Below, piece after piece: positions 34,982 through 47,254 of a stretch of DNA of 64,000 nucleotides. Positions within the stretch are counted from its first letter, which is position 1, and the number at the start of each line of letters is the position of its first letter. Where the stretch lies: positions 8,494,001 through 8,558,000 of the forward strand of contig JAWNGF010000001.1 in the NCBI GenBank assembly GCA_037039685.1. Reading direction: 5' to 3'. The notes beneath the pieces are model-generated. The model saw only the letters and a list, made by a program, of their open reading frames with translations, did not search any database and had not been told where the DNA came from. This DNA is from Ceratobasidium sp. AG-K (Eukaryota > Basidiomycota > Agaricomycetes > Cantharellales > Ceratobasidiaceae). The position numbers and the translations under genes were made by a program.

Positions 34982-36096
34982 ATGCTCTCTCGCGCCCGTT
35001 CCCATCCCATCGCTGTTCGACGCTCCTTTCATTCCTCTATCGTACCACTAAACTCAAAGTTTCGGCTGATAGATGAAACTAATACTCCACTTACGCCCTC
35101 CGACTCATCTCCCAGCTTGGACAAGGAACCCTTGCCCGGTCTCGAGCTCGTATCGCAAAGCGACTCGAAATCTCCTGCCGGCAACCCGGAAACTTCGAGC
35201 GTGCCTCAAGTGATACCTGGCCACGAGTCGAGAGACGGTCCCCGAATCAATGCTTTCGATACACATCGCTTCGTTACTGCGATTGAACGGGTCTTTCCAA
35301 CTCCAATTGCGCGAACTCTCATGCGAGCTACGCGGACGATGCTAGTCGTTCGGTTTGGGCGCGTAAAGCAAGAGATATTCGGCGTCCGGGACTTGGATAA
35401 TGTGAGTTTCTTTTGCTCATGGATTCGAACTATTCGCCAACGACGTTTCGATGTAGCAAGCATACCTATTCAAAGCAGCACTCTCGGAGCTGCGTACGGA
35501 GCTGACCATGCGAACCCGTAGCGAGTTTGCAGCTTTACGTACTGCGTCAGCCGCTCTTCGAAGAGACGTTGACACACTAAGTGGAAAGCTAAAAGAGGAT
35601 GTTGGGGCGTTGAAGCACGAGTGCGTTCAATTGTCTCACAATACATGCGGCCATTTAGCTCAATATTCTTTCATTAGGATTGAGATGGAAATCAACAACC
35701 GGAAAAACGAAACACGAGCAGACGCTAAAGCGAATGAAATCGCAATAGAGGTACTAGGTTCCCCCTTGGATGCCTTGTTCGTTGCTGAGCCAGTTTTAAC
35801 AGGAATTAAATCACCGTGCTATAATTAAAATCAGTGATCTCCGGTGCGTGAATTTACCTGGTAATCTCGATAAGCATGTCAGTGATTGGACGTCCTAAAG
35901 CACGGAAATCGAGCAAGCCAAATGGGTCAATGTTAGCCGTGGGGTGTTGGGGGTACTAGGTCTGGTTTCATTCGTCATTATGACAATGGAACTCGCTCCC
36001 AAACCTCCCAAACCTGTGCCAACCCCCACCCCGACGGTAGTCGTGGAACGCGAAAAACTTGACCTTCGGGAGTTTGAAGATAACGCGACCAGTTGA
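34982..36096 (+). CDS. Mitochondrial DUF1640/CCDC90 (MCUR1/Fmp32) family protein
   Basis: Inner mitochondrial membrane protein; relatives are linked to the calcium uniporter or respiratory complex assembly. The N-terminus (MLSRARSHPIAVRRSFHSSI) is Arg/Ser-rich without acids, a presequence. The family core reads FDTHRFVTAIERVFPTPIAR, then LMRATRTMLVVRFGRVKQEI. A coiled coil is built from QAYLFKAALSELRTEL, ASAALRRDVDTLSGKLKED and IEMEINNRKNETRADAKANE. A single membrane segment (GVLGVLGLVSFVIMTMEL) is followed by a Pro-rich intermembrane tail. Stop at 36096. About six introns. The exon carrying ISDLR is short and its borders were set by matching frame and family pattern. Confidence 0.9.
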
Positions 36097-37585
36097 CGGT
36101 GAACCGAGTGCGAGATCAATGGTGGGGTGCCAGCACACAAGCTCTGAAACCCTGCTGTTGTCAGTATGTGGGGGAGCTGAGTTTATTGCGAAGCGACTGA
36201 GCAGGAATACTGTTTGTAATTTTGATATTTTGTCATGTCCATTTCGTCAGCTCCAGTTCACGGCTTGACCAGCCGACCTGCATTTCTCCGAACGTCCTCT
36301 CTTGCCTATGTTCCGCAATGGGTCTTCTGGTGATAGTGTTGGACCTGATCCACAGTTTCCCTTTCTTAGTTGGTTCCGTCAACCTAATGAGGGGACCTTC
36401 TGCAGCAAAAAGCGATTTTGCCGAGAAGAGCGCAAGAAGTAAATCTAGAGCGTTGTGTTGGGTCATGCCCTCGCAAACTACCGTCTCCACGTCGTTTCAA
36501 CCATAGTGTTTGTGAAATTCCTAAAGGTTTCCACCATCCCCAAATCGGGCGAATTATACCCATGGGATACTAATGACTGGGTTCGGAGACAACTTTAAGC
36601 CGGTCTACCGATAGTTTGCCGTCGGATCAACCGCGTGGCGATCAGGCGAGCTTCGAATGATTGGGGCTTCTCCGCATATCTCCACTTCGTGGATCGTCAA
36701 CGATCGAGTTGATCAACCCAAGTTAGGCACTATCCTATCATGACGTGTGTGTTGAAATGTAATTCGGCCAATATATGTGTAAGCAGATATCAACTCGTAC
36801 ATCAAGGCTCTGAAAACGATACTTGGACAGCCGTTGTGTCGTTATGCACACCAGGCATATGAGCAACGCTTCACACCTGCGCAATTTACGGGGGGAATAT
36901 GGGAGTGCCAAGTTTGCGAAGTGTGGAGATAGGAAGTTCCGAGCACATGGGGAGCAGAGCCGTGTCACAGGGCGCTGGCCAGGTCGGTCATAGCTTGAAA
37001 ATGAAGCACGGTGCTATCTCGAACGGAGCAGTGGCAAGCGCAAGAGTCTTGTGATGCATGCGCTTAAATCTTGGAGATTTACTCCTACTGCGGGTTTGCA
37101 GGTCAAGGAACACTTTGTGCCGAGATCATGTGCGCGCTGGCCGATGACATTTGCTTGATTTTCTTAAAGTGGCTTGTACGGAGCCCCAAAATACTTGCAA
37201 CAGTCGAGACCTAAGGCCGGGGCTAAACCCATTTTCCGGGTGACGAAAAGTTGGCCGTGGGGTCCGAGTCTTTGAAACTGGGATAGTTGCGTTGCTATGA
37301 CTTGAGCGACTGCAGGAATTTTCATCCCGCACTTCCTGGGATTCAAGCAGGAGCCCAATCCGCTATGGCAGGCGATTGAGATCGCTACAGCCGCTACCCG
37401 CGCGGTATTGAGGAAAAGTGAATTTATATATTTCAGATAGAACACATCTATGAAATGAAACAAGACCGAATGTAGAAATAGGTACAAATTGTAGTGTACA
37501 TTTATTTGAAGTTTTGGGAGGAGACCACTGCCAGTAACAAAGCGACATAGCACCGCTCTTGGTGCTCCCGCATCGGCGTGGATAC
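36097..37585. other. 1.5-kb intergenic stretch without a recognised gene
   Basis: Open frames exist on both strands around 36220-36506 and 37164-37634, but neither strand gives a recognisable domain or clean splice-joined frame. It lies between the 3' ends of the DUF1640 gene and the NRPS-like gene. Confidence 0.5.
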
Positions 37586-40500
37586 CTAAGAATCCCAAAT
37601 GGCACCTAGAGGCCCGGTTAGTTACTCTGGTCACAAGGCACCCTTAATATATGCACATACCAAAAGCCGGAATTCCACGACTCGTCATTCCGTACACCAC
37701 CTTCTCCGTCAACTTCTGGTTGCTAATAATCGCAACAGCCTCCGCGTCAAACTCGCGCACCAGGCGCAGAGTAAGCTTGACCATGTCCGGCTTGCCATGT
37801 TTCCGGGTGTCGTAGATGATTGCGTCAGGAGAAGCGTCGAGGAGGCTGTCAACTAGCTCGTTACCGAATGTCTTGCGTACGTCGGGACTGGTCCAGAGCA
37901 GGCGCATTTCAGTACGCTTTTCGAAGATGGCTGGTGCGCATGGACCAATGCCGGAACCAGTTGCGACGATTACGATACGACGGAAGAGAGGAACAATGCG
38001 CAATACGCCATAGGTTGGGACACCACGTACCCACAGCTTGGTGGGCGGGTTTGCAATTGTGTTGCCAGTCCAGTCGCCGGCACGGGAGACAACCACACTG
38101 AATCCAGGGGTTCCTGGCTCTTGGATTCTGGAATGTATGCGTTATGTCAGTCTAATCATATATTAGATTGGATTTTAACTCACGTCGCAAACGAATGCCA
38201 CTCCATAAGAGGCGACGTGGAGAGACGTACAAAGTGGCCAGTTTTAGTGGTAGCGTAGTCGAAATAGAGGCGGATAGCATGGTTCGAGAGCACCACGGAG
38301 CGGACCTTGACTTTGCGTAGCCTCAACCAGGAAGATACGATTGCGAGTGTAATTACGCAAATCATCCAGAAGGAAGCGTTGGTGCGAAGAGCGCGTGCCA
38401 AGCTAATTTCAGGAGCCTTGTAATCGTTGGTAAGGAGCACAACCTGAGCCCACACAAGTCCTGTTGCGGTCCAGCTAAAAATTGTGCTTAGTTGGTGGTC
38501 ATGGCGGGTTTCAGCACGTGAACCGACGTACCCGAAGAATCGATGAGTACGTTCAAAGTTGTCATGTGCGACTGAGCGCTTCTTGGGATAGGCAAACCAG
38601 ACCATGGCTAGCAAAGTAAGGCAGATAAGAAAATTGTTGCCCTCAATAAGTGATGGGACCCACCAACTAAGAGGGATAGTACCAAGTATGTGACTACTAC
38701 CGTTGCGATCGATGCCCCCCGGTGGCGAACCACATCACGAGTGACTTCAACAGCTGGTGAGGTGTTAGTGACGCCCATATGAAAATTCAAGCATGACTTA
38801 CTGAAGTAAATAAGCCAGATAACTGCGCTAACCCCGCTACCCGAGTGGGCGCCTCCATGATGATAGACTCGTCCGGCAACACGGCGAATAGCCAGTGGCC
38901 ATGAACGAGGAACCAGGCAAGCAGTGTTGAATATCAAGTTGAGAACGTAGTCCTGGGAACGAAAAGTATTAGCGCTACTACTAACTCCCGCATACAAACT
39001 GCCCCACCTGACGCATCAATACGGCAGCGCAAATGTTTCCAACCACGATGGTACCGATCTTGTTCGCAGGGAGTCCTCCCTTGACGAGCGCGTGGATGAA
39101 TATTGACATGTTGACGATAAACACAACACCGAAAAGACGCCTATAGAGGGTGAAAACGATGTGGCGCAAATTGCGCACGTACTTCGGCGCATTCTTATCG
39201 GGGAGGTCGTCATCAAGGTAGCCGTCCCATTCATTCCCGCCCTTTTCGGCGGCGAGTTCAGTTTTCGCGGTGGAATGGAGTGCGGGGAGCTCTGCGAGGA
39301 CGGTATCGGCGGACTGTTTCTTGGCAATAGACTTGGTGTCAGATTCGGCGTCGCCCTGGTGCGTCGACCCAGAGGATGAGATCGACCGGCTCGATGTGAT
39401 GATCGGAGATCCAGTTGCGGTAGAAACTGAATGCACCTCGTTGAATGGACGGAATGATTCGTTGGTGATTTGAGCCTGTGGTGTTGGCGGGGCGTGTTCT
39501 TGAAGCTGAGCCCACAGGTTGCCAATGTTGACCGAAGAGATGGAAAGTCGGTTGGAGACTTCAGCTTGGGCAGCTTTGTTGGCGGACGCAACGAATGGCT
39601 TGAAAGTAATTTTGGTCGTCGGTGAGTCGATTTCGACCACTGTGTTGGGAATATCAGCTGTATCGCTAGTGGTGGTGATGACAACCGGGATGGGAGCTTC
39701 GGCCAGCGTACGGAGTGCACGCTTGTCGATTTTTCTTTAGGATAGAGCTCAGCGCGGCTCAGGTTGAATGCAAGTAATTGACTCACCCGTTGGCAGTTTT
39801 GGGAACTGTTTCAAGCTTGATGTACTTGGTCGGGCGAGCATAATACGGCTGCACCTTTGCGCAAGCCTCCTTGACAGTCTCTATGTCGGCCGTCTCGGGG
39901 TGTATAAATCCAACCAACTCCTTCCCGATCAAAAGCGCACAAGCAGTTGTGACTCCATTGGCAGCCTGTGATGCAATCATCAGCGACATTTCAGCTTGTA
40001 TGCCAAGGAAGCAGACTCACCTCTAGCGAAGCGGAAACTCCGTCGAGCTCAACGCGGAAACCTTTGATCTTGACCTGGACCAACCAGTTATTTTGAGGTG
40101 GTTGGGAAATACTATACAACTCACCTGATCGTCTGCTCGTCCAAGATGAATCAGGGACCCGTCTTCGCGCCACTTTCCTAAGTCACCCGTATTGAACATA
40201 AGGCGTCTGGAATATCAAATTATTCAGACCTAGAGCCTATATTTCAATTGTAGTGTCTTACCCGTCGTTCAGGAAGGGATCGCGCTTGAACTTCTTCGAT
40301 GTAAGCTCCGGCAAGCCAATGTATCCTCGAGCGGCACAGTCGCCTCCGCCCCACATTATACCTGTATGTGTCGTTAAGCACGATGTTACCACTGCAACTA
40401 ACGAACACATACCGGTTTCGCCGATTGGTAGCGGCTTCAAGTCCTCATCGAGAACGTAGACAGTGTTATTCGGCAATGGTGTACCAATATTCATCTCGTC

Positions 40501-41858
40501 GCCAACAACGTGTGGTAGAGGCGTCATGGTGTTGATTATTGTAACCTATGCATCCAGTTCATAAGCACGCAACAAAATTATTGCGCATATATGTAATAAT
40601 ACCTCAGTAGGGCCACATGAATTGTAGTAAGCAACCCCCGCGGCAGCGAGTCGGTCGGCAAGAGGCTTGGGGCAAGGTTCACCCGCAGTGGCCACATATT
40701 TGATGTTTGGGTAGTCGACTGGGTCGTAAAGCTGCATGACTGAGGGAGTGGCAATAACAATATCCACACTATCATATCGGTTAGGTTCCAAGCCAGTTCC
40801 CGAAAGCAACAGGGGTACTTGCCTGCTCATGACAGCCTTCCAGTCGGAACCCCGGATACAAAGCGTGCACCCGTTGACAACGCTACCCAGGCATTCCCAT
40901 TGGCACATGTCGAAGGACACGTTCAGAAGCTGAGCGACGCGACGGCCTGGCCGCATGCCAACGCGCCCTGGGTCCGTAAGGAGCAAGTTGACGACGCTCA
41001 AATGCATCACATCGACGCCCTTGGGCTTCCCAGTCGTACCTGATTTATCGTCATTAGTTTGCAATATGATGCATCTAGTAACCAGAGCGCTTACCAGAAG
41101 TGTAAATTGCATAAACGCTAAAAGCGGATGAATTAATGGGTTGTATTGTGCGCAGAGCTGAAAAGACCCACCTGTCGGATGATTTCCCACCAATGCTAAG
41201 GGGTTGCGAATATAGATCATTATGGATGACGTCTTCCAATACCAAGGTATCTAAGCAACTAGGTTAGTGGATAACTAGTTACCGTATTGCTTCAAACGTA
41301 CTGGTGTTTGGAACTCGCTGCGCGAATTTCTTTAGGCACACAACAGTCTTTACGCCAGCATCAGGTATGATGTGGGCGAGGGTCGAGTCGGTAACGATAC
41401 CACCATCTAAGCGAACGGATAAACACAACGAAAATGAACGCATATGACAACTCATACCTTGTGGAACGTAAGCAGCTGAAATGGTAAAAAGAGGAGTCAG
41501 AACAGTGGGGCCAACACAATGACGAGTGAAACGTACCACCAGCTTTCATAATACCAAGCATTCCCGCAATCATAGAAATGCTGCGTTGCACAAGGAGTAA
41601 CACGCGATCACCCGTCTTGACCCCCCGCTGCTGAAGAGCAACAGCGATGCGATCGGACATTTGCTTGAGCTCGAGGTATGTCGCAGATTGGCCATCGTGC
41701 TCAACAGCGACAGCAGAAGGATTCAGCGAGACTTGATGCTCAAAAGCCTCGTGAATAGTACTAAAAGGAGGAACATATGTGGAACCAAGCCCAAACGAGA
41801 TGAACTTGGCCTGGTCCTCGGGAGAGAGGTTGGAGATGGACTCAGGAACGATATGCAT
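37586..41858 (-). CDS. Adenylation domain fused to a membrane ferric-reductase-like flavoprotein
   Basis: About 1,100 aa or more in about 17 exons. The N-terminal half is an NRPS-type adenylation domain: YAIYTSGTTGKPKGV (A3), YNSCGPTEV (A5), FNTGDLGKWREDGSLIHLGR (A7), DDQVKIKGFRVEL (A8) and TANGKIDKR with the catalytic Lys (A10). I see no carrier-protein motif of the GGxS type afterwards; a Ser/Thr-rich linker leads to several membrane segments (VVFIVNMSIFIHALV; IATVVVTYLVLSLLVG; FWMICVITLAIVSSWL). Histidines in YHHGGAHSG and NFERTHRFFGY could bind heme. MEWHSFAT resembles the FAD-binding motif and IVIVATGSGIGPC the NAD(P) site of ferredoxin-reductase-like domains. It ends AFGAIWDS. A TATA box lies at 41915-41920. 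Substrate unknown; it recalls TmpA-like membrane flavoproteins. Confidence 0.88.
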
Positions 41859-43219
41859 GAGTAAGTGAGTAGAGAGGGGATGAGGATGATGCTTCCGTTA
41901 ACCTAGAGCTACTATTTATACTCCTTCAAAGCCATTATGAATAGTTTGGGGTTGAATTTGCGCAAGTGTCGCGTATTCCTCTTTCCATGAGTACAGCCGA
42001 AAGTAGAAATTCTGACAAAACCGCATGACTTGCGTGCTGAGAATCATCGGAGAATGGACGGGAGCATGGCGCGTTGCCGCACCAGCGATGCTTTGAAACG
42101 GAAGTGGAGTCGAGCCGGTGAATAGCGACTGTCGCTTCGCTCAAATTGCCAGGTCGCAATCACCACTCCGTGTTGTGCCGTATGCTATGCTGAAAAAAGC
42201 TCAAAGAAGGTAATCATACTCATGACCCAAGCGGTCGCGAAGGCGCACAAGCTCCCGCGAATCAGAGAAGTGTCTGCGAGACTATTATTTGTGACCAGAG
42301 GACACATGCTGCAACCACAGATCCACCGGATCCGAATCGGCCCAGGTGGAAGATCGTCACCAGTCTTGATTGTAGATGTCGAGAAGTTAGGCGCAGAGAT
42401 AAACGAGGAGCCGGTGCGCCAGGCTCATGCATGGATTAACGTATGGCCGGAATTCGAAAGATGTACCGAGCCAAACAAATTTCCAACAGCGGAGGCTTCC
42501 TCCAGATGGTCATTCAGGTGGCCTAGAAGTCCAGATCCGTGCAGCTGTATTTTGCCGAAGGAGCCACGATTGGACACACGAACAGACCAAGTATTAAGTT
42601 TGAGTACCGAGATGATGGTGGTCCCTTGCAGGTTTAGAGTGTCACCCACGTGGTTGTTCCTGGCGCTTCCTCGATTCATAACACAAACGACTTTCCATCC
42701 TTGGCGAGCCTAGCGACTTGACGTCGTTTCGACTCGGCCATCACTGTCGCACAATTTTTGGACAGCGCAGATCATTGTGCCACTCGACTTCCGGATCTCT
42801 ACTGCGACGTTCGGTCGAGTTCCTAGTCACTCGCCTAGCTGCGGTGATTGACGTCGACCAAACAGGGCACTCGTGTTCGCCTTGGAATGGCGACATTAAT
42901 CACATGGTATCCGCCATCTGAGAGACACTATTGCCTTCGTCGAGGCTCAGAATCCTCGGCGGATCATGTGGAACTATGACGTGGCTGACCGATCACACGC
43001 TGGGATCACACGCAACAAAGTGTTTGTTCCCGTATGTACCGCCACTCCTTCGCGTAAAATCCGTTGCTCTTTCGTTTATCAAACCGGCAATTGGAGCCGG
43101 GCGAAGTTATTGCCAATTACTGGTATATACCACACACTGATCACACACCCTAGTATAACCACCCACTCGTTACCCCAGCATCTCAGCATCCCATCCCCCC
43201 CCCCCCGTTACCGCCTACC
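41859..43219. other. Divergent intergenic region, NRPS-like gene and enoyl-CoA hydratase
   Basis: About 1.36 kb. A TATA box for the minus-strand gene is at 41915-41920 (57 bases upstream of its start). Both strands are open over 42222-42713, but without recognisable domain. A run of 12 C at 43195-43206 stands 13 bases before the hydratase start codon, in its 5' UTR. Confidence 0.5.
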
Positions 43220-44401
43220 ATGTCTACAGACCTAATCCTTGTGGCCACCTCCGAGGGCGTCGGTATCATCAAGCTGAATCGCCCAAAGGCGCTCAACGCA
43301 CTCTCGGCTGCACTTATTGAGCAACTCATTGGCGCCATCAAGAGCTATGAGGAAGACGATGAAGTTGGCGCGATTGTTATCACCGGAAGGTTGGTAGTGG
43401 CCAGCTATAGATGTTTAGTATAGGATGTTGGCTGACACTTGCATGCTTCAGTGAAAAGGTCTTTGCCGGTGCGCACTGCTCGGATAATTGTTATTGCTTG
43501 CATCTAACGTGTGCATAAACTAGCGGGAGCTGACATCAAGGAACTGGAAAAGTTGACATTCGTGAACGCATACATGGGCAACTTTCTTCAATCGCTGGCG
43601 GACGGGATCGCTGCCGCTCGAAAACCAGTCCTTGCCGCAGTTAATGGTTATGCGGTCGGTCTATCGCTACTGAGGCGATGCCTTATAACTAATTCGGATC
43701 ATTTTAGCTCGGAGGAGGGTGCGAACTCGCCATGATGTGCGACGTCATCTATGGTAAGTGTAACCAATACTCCCTGCAATCTCAAAGGCTAATTACATGC
43801 TACAGCTGGCACCAATGCAGTGTTTGGTCAACCTGAAATCAAAATTGGTACTATTCCGGGGGCGGGAGGAACGCAACGACTCATTCGCGCCATTGGAAAA
43901 GCCAAGGTAAATTCAATGGTCACTACGCGAGTTATTTGAATCTGACCACCGATTATATATCCTGGGGTATAGGCGATGCATATGGTCCTGACTGGCGAAT
44001 CCATGAAGGCCGATGAGGCAGAACAAGCTGGCCTGGTTGCCAAAATTGTCCCCCCTGAGAAAACACTGGAAGTTGCCATTGCTGCGGGGGCTGCCATGGC
44101 TAGTATGTCCCGCCCAGTTTTATTAATGGCGAAAGAAAGCGTCAATCGCGGTACGTATAACCTAAGTTATATATGCTACGTACGGTACTGATATTTCAAC
44201 TTGTCTAGCGGAGGACTTGCCGCTCTCCGAGGGACTCCACTTCGAGCGTCGACTCTATCATGCTTCATTCTCGACTGTGAGTACTAAAACACTACGGTGT
44301 TCTCTCCCAATAGTAACGCCATTGCTCGTGGATAGGTCGACTCGAAGGAGGGCATGAGAGCATTCATTGGGAAGCGAAAACCTGCATTCCAGCACGCCTA
44401 G
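43220..44401 (+). CDS. Enoyl-CoA hydratase (crotonase family)
   Basis: Hydrates 2-enoyl-CoA in fatty-acid or branched-chain amino-acid breakdown. The frame, followed over eight exons, starts [20 protein letters not shown]. The crotonase motifs are [14 protein letters not shown] (oxyanion loop), [20 protein letters not shown], and [20 protein letters not shown], whose Glu and Gly pattern matches the active site (the second catalytic Glu is replaced or shifted: P-G-A-G-G-T-Q is as in mitochondrial ECHS1). It ends [14 protein letters not shown] at a TAG (44399-44401). A 17-base exon (43452-43468) is needed to complete the oxyanion loop. No presequence is visible, so a cytosolic or peroxisomal location is possible, although there is no SKL end. 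Confidence 0.93.
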
Positions 44402-44668
44402 CGACCCCAGGTCAAGATGTATACATAGTTTGAGCTATATTGGGTTGTGTAGAGTTTAGTTCCCGATTTTTTGTCTACGTTATATGCTTCCGTATTGAAA
44501 TTCAACAACCAGCTTCCCTTGATTAATTAGCAATTGCGGGATAACAACAGGGTTCACCTACCGGATCGTGATCGAAATGCAAGCGCCCCGGCGGTAAGTC
44601 TCGTCAGAGACAACCACCAACCCAAATCCAAGTATCTCCTCAATCACGCTCAAAACTCCTCAACGACT

Positions 44669-45198
44669 ATGTGGTAAGGGCCCTAGTTAAATTTTACACG
44701 CGACAGTATTTTAATAAAATATAAGCAAGCATATTCTCAACGCGCAGGCCTCGATTCGCGCACCGTGCTGCCAGAAATGGTTTGACTGCCCAGAATGCCA
44801 CGCCGAGGTGTCAGACCACCAGCTTAGAAAGACCACAGAGATGGTCTTTATGTGCAAAAAGTGTCGAAAAGCATTCAGGAAGGACATGACTCAATTCGAA
44901 GACAGCGATGAGTATTGTCCGCATTGTGATAACCACTATGTGCGTGTGCACCCCAAGGTGGTTTTAGATAACCATACCAACGCTTTCATTTGCAGATCAT
45001 TGAGGCCAAAACCGCAAAGCCTGTCGTCGGAATAGAGGGAGAAGACACGAGAAAGGATGCTCGGTTAGCTTTTTTTTTCGCTTCATTTGGCCACAAAATC
45101 TGACTCTGACCGAACCACCCTGTAGAATGTTGCGCGACGAGAGAATGAAACGCCTCGACTTGAACCTCGATGATGAGTTTGCCGACCTTCTGGAGTAA
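44669..45198 (+). CDS. CHY-type zinc-finger protein
   Basis: The first coding exon is only five bases (44669-44673, ATG TG); the 52-base intron ends at 44725 and the frame continues C-KHILNAQASIRAPCC. This gives the C-x-H ... CC start of the CHY finger. The remaining ligands are FDCPECHAEV, FMCKKCRKAFRKDM and EYCPHCDNHYV. Two more short introns precede the tail, which ends LDLNLDDEFADLLE. Small fungal CHY proteins include Hot13, which helps the disulfide relay of the mitochondrial intermembrane space by removing zinc; whether this one does so is inference. About 130 aa, usual for the short form. Confidence 0.85.
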
Positions 45199-45297
45199 TG
45201 AATGCTTGGTACCTATAAACCACACAAAATCGCACGCTCATTGCACTACAATACGCAATATTATCCGCTATCTGTTCTAAATATACATCGTCCTAAT

Positions 45298-46084
45298 TTA
45301 ATCGTCATGAATAATAATTTGAGTAGGCTCCGCAATTTTCACATCGGACGGAAGTGCTAGAGCGCTCGACTCGTCTTCGGTAGGGGGCTTGGGTATGGTG
45401 GGAATAGGTTTGTGATTCTCTTCATCCTCATCGCTCGAGTCTCCGGGTCTTCGAAACACGATATTGGCACCATCTGCAGCGAGTCTGCGCCTTTTTGTAG
45501 GATCCTCGCCCACACCACCCTCTGTGCTTCCTGTGGGTCCTTTGCCCATCGCGCGATTCTTTTTCTTTTGGCGCTTCGCTCGGTTTTTTGCTGTTTTAGC
45601 CTCGCTTTGCTCCTCTCTTTCTCTCCTCTTCCGTTCGAACTCCTCGGTCTCTTGTTCCTAAGCCATCAAATGAATAAGTGTGGTCAGACCAAACTGGCGC
45701 ATGGTCACTCACCTTCTTGGACTCTTCCTCCATAATTTTCAGTCGTTCGTACTCACGTCTTCGGCTCTGTTTGTACACGTGGAACTCCCCACTGCCAGCA
45801 CCTGACCAGTGTCAAGAGAAAAGTAAGGTAGGTTTACACTCCGAGCAGTTCAGGTGGCGAACGGACATACCTGCACTGGAACCCTGAACGTTCTTCATCA
45901 TCTCCCTGGCAGGTCGGATAGTCTTTTCTTTCGGCGGTGCTGGTAGGTTGACTGGCTTCGAGGGATCTTTCATGAGCCTCTCGAGTTGTTGTTTCTGCAA
46001 GTCCGCGGCTGTTTGCTTTTTGCGTGCAGCAGCTTCGGTGGATTTTGCTTCTTCAGAACCTGGGGGTGGAGTTGCAGAGGCCAT
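45298..46084 (-). CDS. PRKRIP1-like (DUF1168) spliceosome-associated protein
   Basis: Small, very charged nuclear protein found in catalytic spliceosomes of animals. It starts MASATPPPGSEEAKSTEAAA, then KQQLERLMKDPSKPVNLPAP. The conserved core GSSAGAGSGEFHVYKQSRRR-EYERL is formed across an intron, followed by a long Lys/Arg/Glu helix (EFERKRREREEQSEAKTAKN). The tail holds a nuclear-localisation-like KRRRLAADGANIVFRRPGD and an acidic end. Stop at 45298. Three exons. It forms a divergent pair with VPS68, 260 bases apart. Confidence 0.88.
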
Positions 46085-46344
46085 TTCGGGGAAAGACCGA
46101 ATGTTTAGGAATCAACAGTTACAGTATGAAGCAGGCCAATGGAAGGTGAATGTTGGTGGGATTAGCCGCTCCCACAGCGCTTCCGCCATGTAGGCGCACG
46201 TGACGTGATGTGCCACTGTTGGTGAGCGCTTAGGGACCGTTCTCGGCCTCCTTACCACCGCAGCTGTAAGTCAACACATTGTGCTGTACTGGCGCTGCGA
46301 CTTATTCCGATCTATAACAGCATAGAACGTAGGCTACGTCCAAT
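46085..46344. promoter_or_regulatory. Divergent promoter, PRKRIP1-like gene and VPS68
   Basis: 260 bases between opposite start codons. A palindromic-looking cacgtgacgtga near 46197-46209 contains an E-box/CRE-like core; no TATA box seen. Confidence 0.4.
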
Positions 46345-47078
46345 ATGAGTCTCCCTCGGTCGCAATATGATCCTCGCCGTGTTTGCGTGATTCCGTTCCC
46401 CACACTACCATTCCTGAAGCATAAACGAGCGGTCGGGGTATACGCCGCGGGAGCCTTGGTAAGATAGATCATGTCACGAATGAAGAGATGAGAGATGCCA
46501 ACCCTTGAACCTAGTTTGCGTTTGCACACTGGATCTTTCTGGACGCCTGTATCTTATCGTCACACGCACACCCTCCAGCCGAATCCCCACATGATACCGT
46601 TCCGGTACATGTCACATTCCTCGGTAAGTACCAGCCTGAACTCTGGATGCATTTTTTGACCCGACTTCTGCTCATGGCCAGACTGGATTCCCGGAATATG
46701 CTCCACCCTCGGCATGCTCGTTGTGAATCTCATTAACAAGGAACAACTTCTTGGCGAGGGATTCACTTCAGGTGATAGCTATGTGCGACGCGCTCGCATA
46801 TTCCTTTTCATGGGATTCGCCTTAATGGCAGGAGGTCTGGCAGGCAGCGTGGTACGTGAGCAGAAGGCCCTCTGATGCCGCATCGAAAGTGTGGACCACT
46901 GACCCTCTCTCCATAGACGATCCTCGTGCTGAAATACATTCTTTCCGATTTTGAGGAGAGCTACAACTACTACGGTTACGCCAATGTCGCCCAGAATGTC
47001 GCCATTATGTTGTCAGCGGTGGTGTTATGGCTAGCGCAGAACTCTCAAAGCGAGTATGAGTATAACCTCACCCTGTGA
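46345..47078 (+). CDS. VPS68: VPS68/TMEM50-family vacuolar sorting membrane protein
   Basis: Four-span membrane protein acting in endosome-to-vacuole sorting. Four exons. It starts MSLPRSQYDPRRVCVIPFPT, the fungal VPS68 N-terminus, followed by KRAVGVYAAGAL into the first span. Later parts read HVTFLDWIPGICSTLGMLVV, RARIFLFMGFALMAGGLAGS, ILVLKYILSDFEESYNYYGY and VAQNVAIMLSAVVLWLAQ, all family-conserved. Stop TGA at 47076-47078. Length about 185 aa is usual. Confidence 0.93.
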
Positions 47079-47254
47079 ACAGAGGAAGATCGGACATGTC
47101 TGCCATGCGGTAAGCAGCGCTTCGAGTCTGGAAGCAGACAATCGAGTATTCAGAAGGGCATGGTTCAATGAATGATTCTGATCGATGTACAAGTCTAATT
47201 GATATCTGAGTCCTATTTTACTGGTATTTCATTATCACCACCTAAGTTCTGAGC

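Noticed and set aside
36220..36506. Open frames on both strands between the DUF1640 and NRPS-like genes
   Set aside because: No recognisable family, no supporting splice sites and no start context; treated as intergenic.
42222..42713. 163-codon frame on the plus strand with an overlapping frame on the minus strand
   Set aside because: Neither strand shows a domain, signal peptide or splice-joined extension; both-strand openness fits GC-rich chance sequence.
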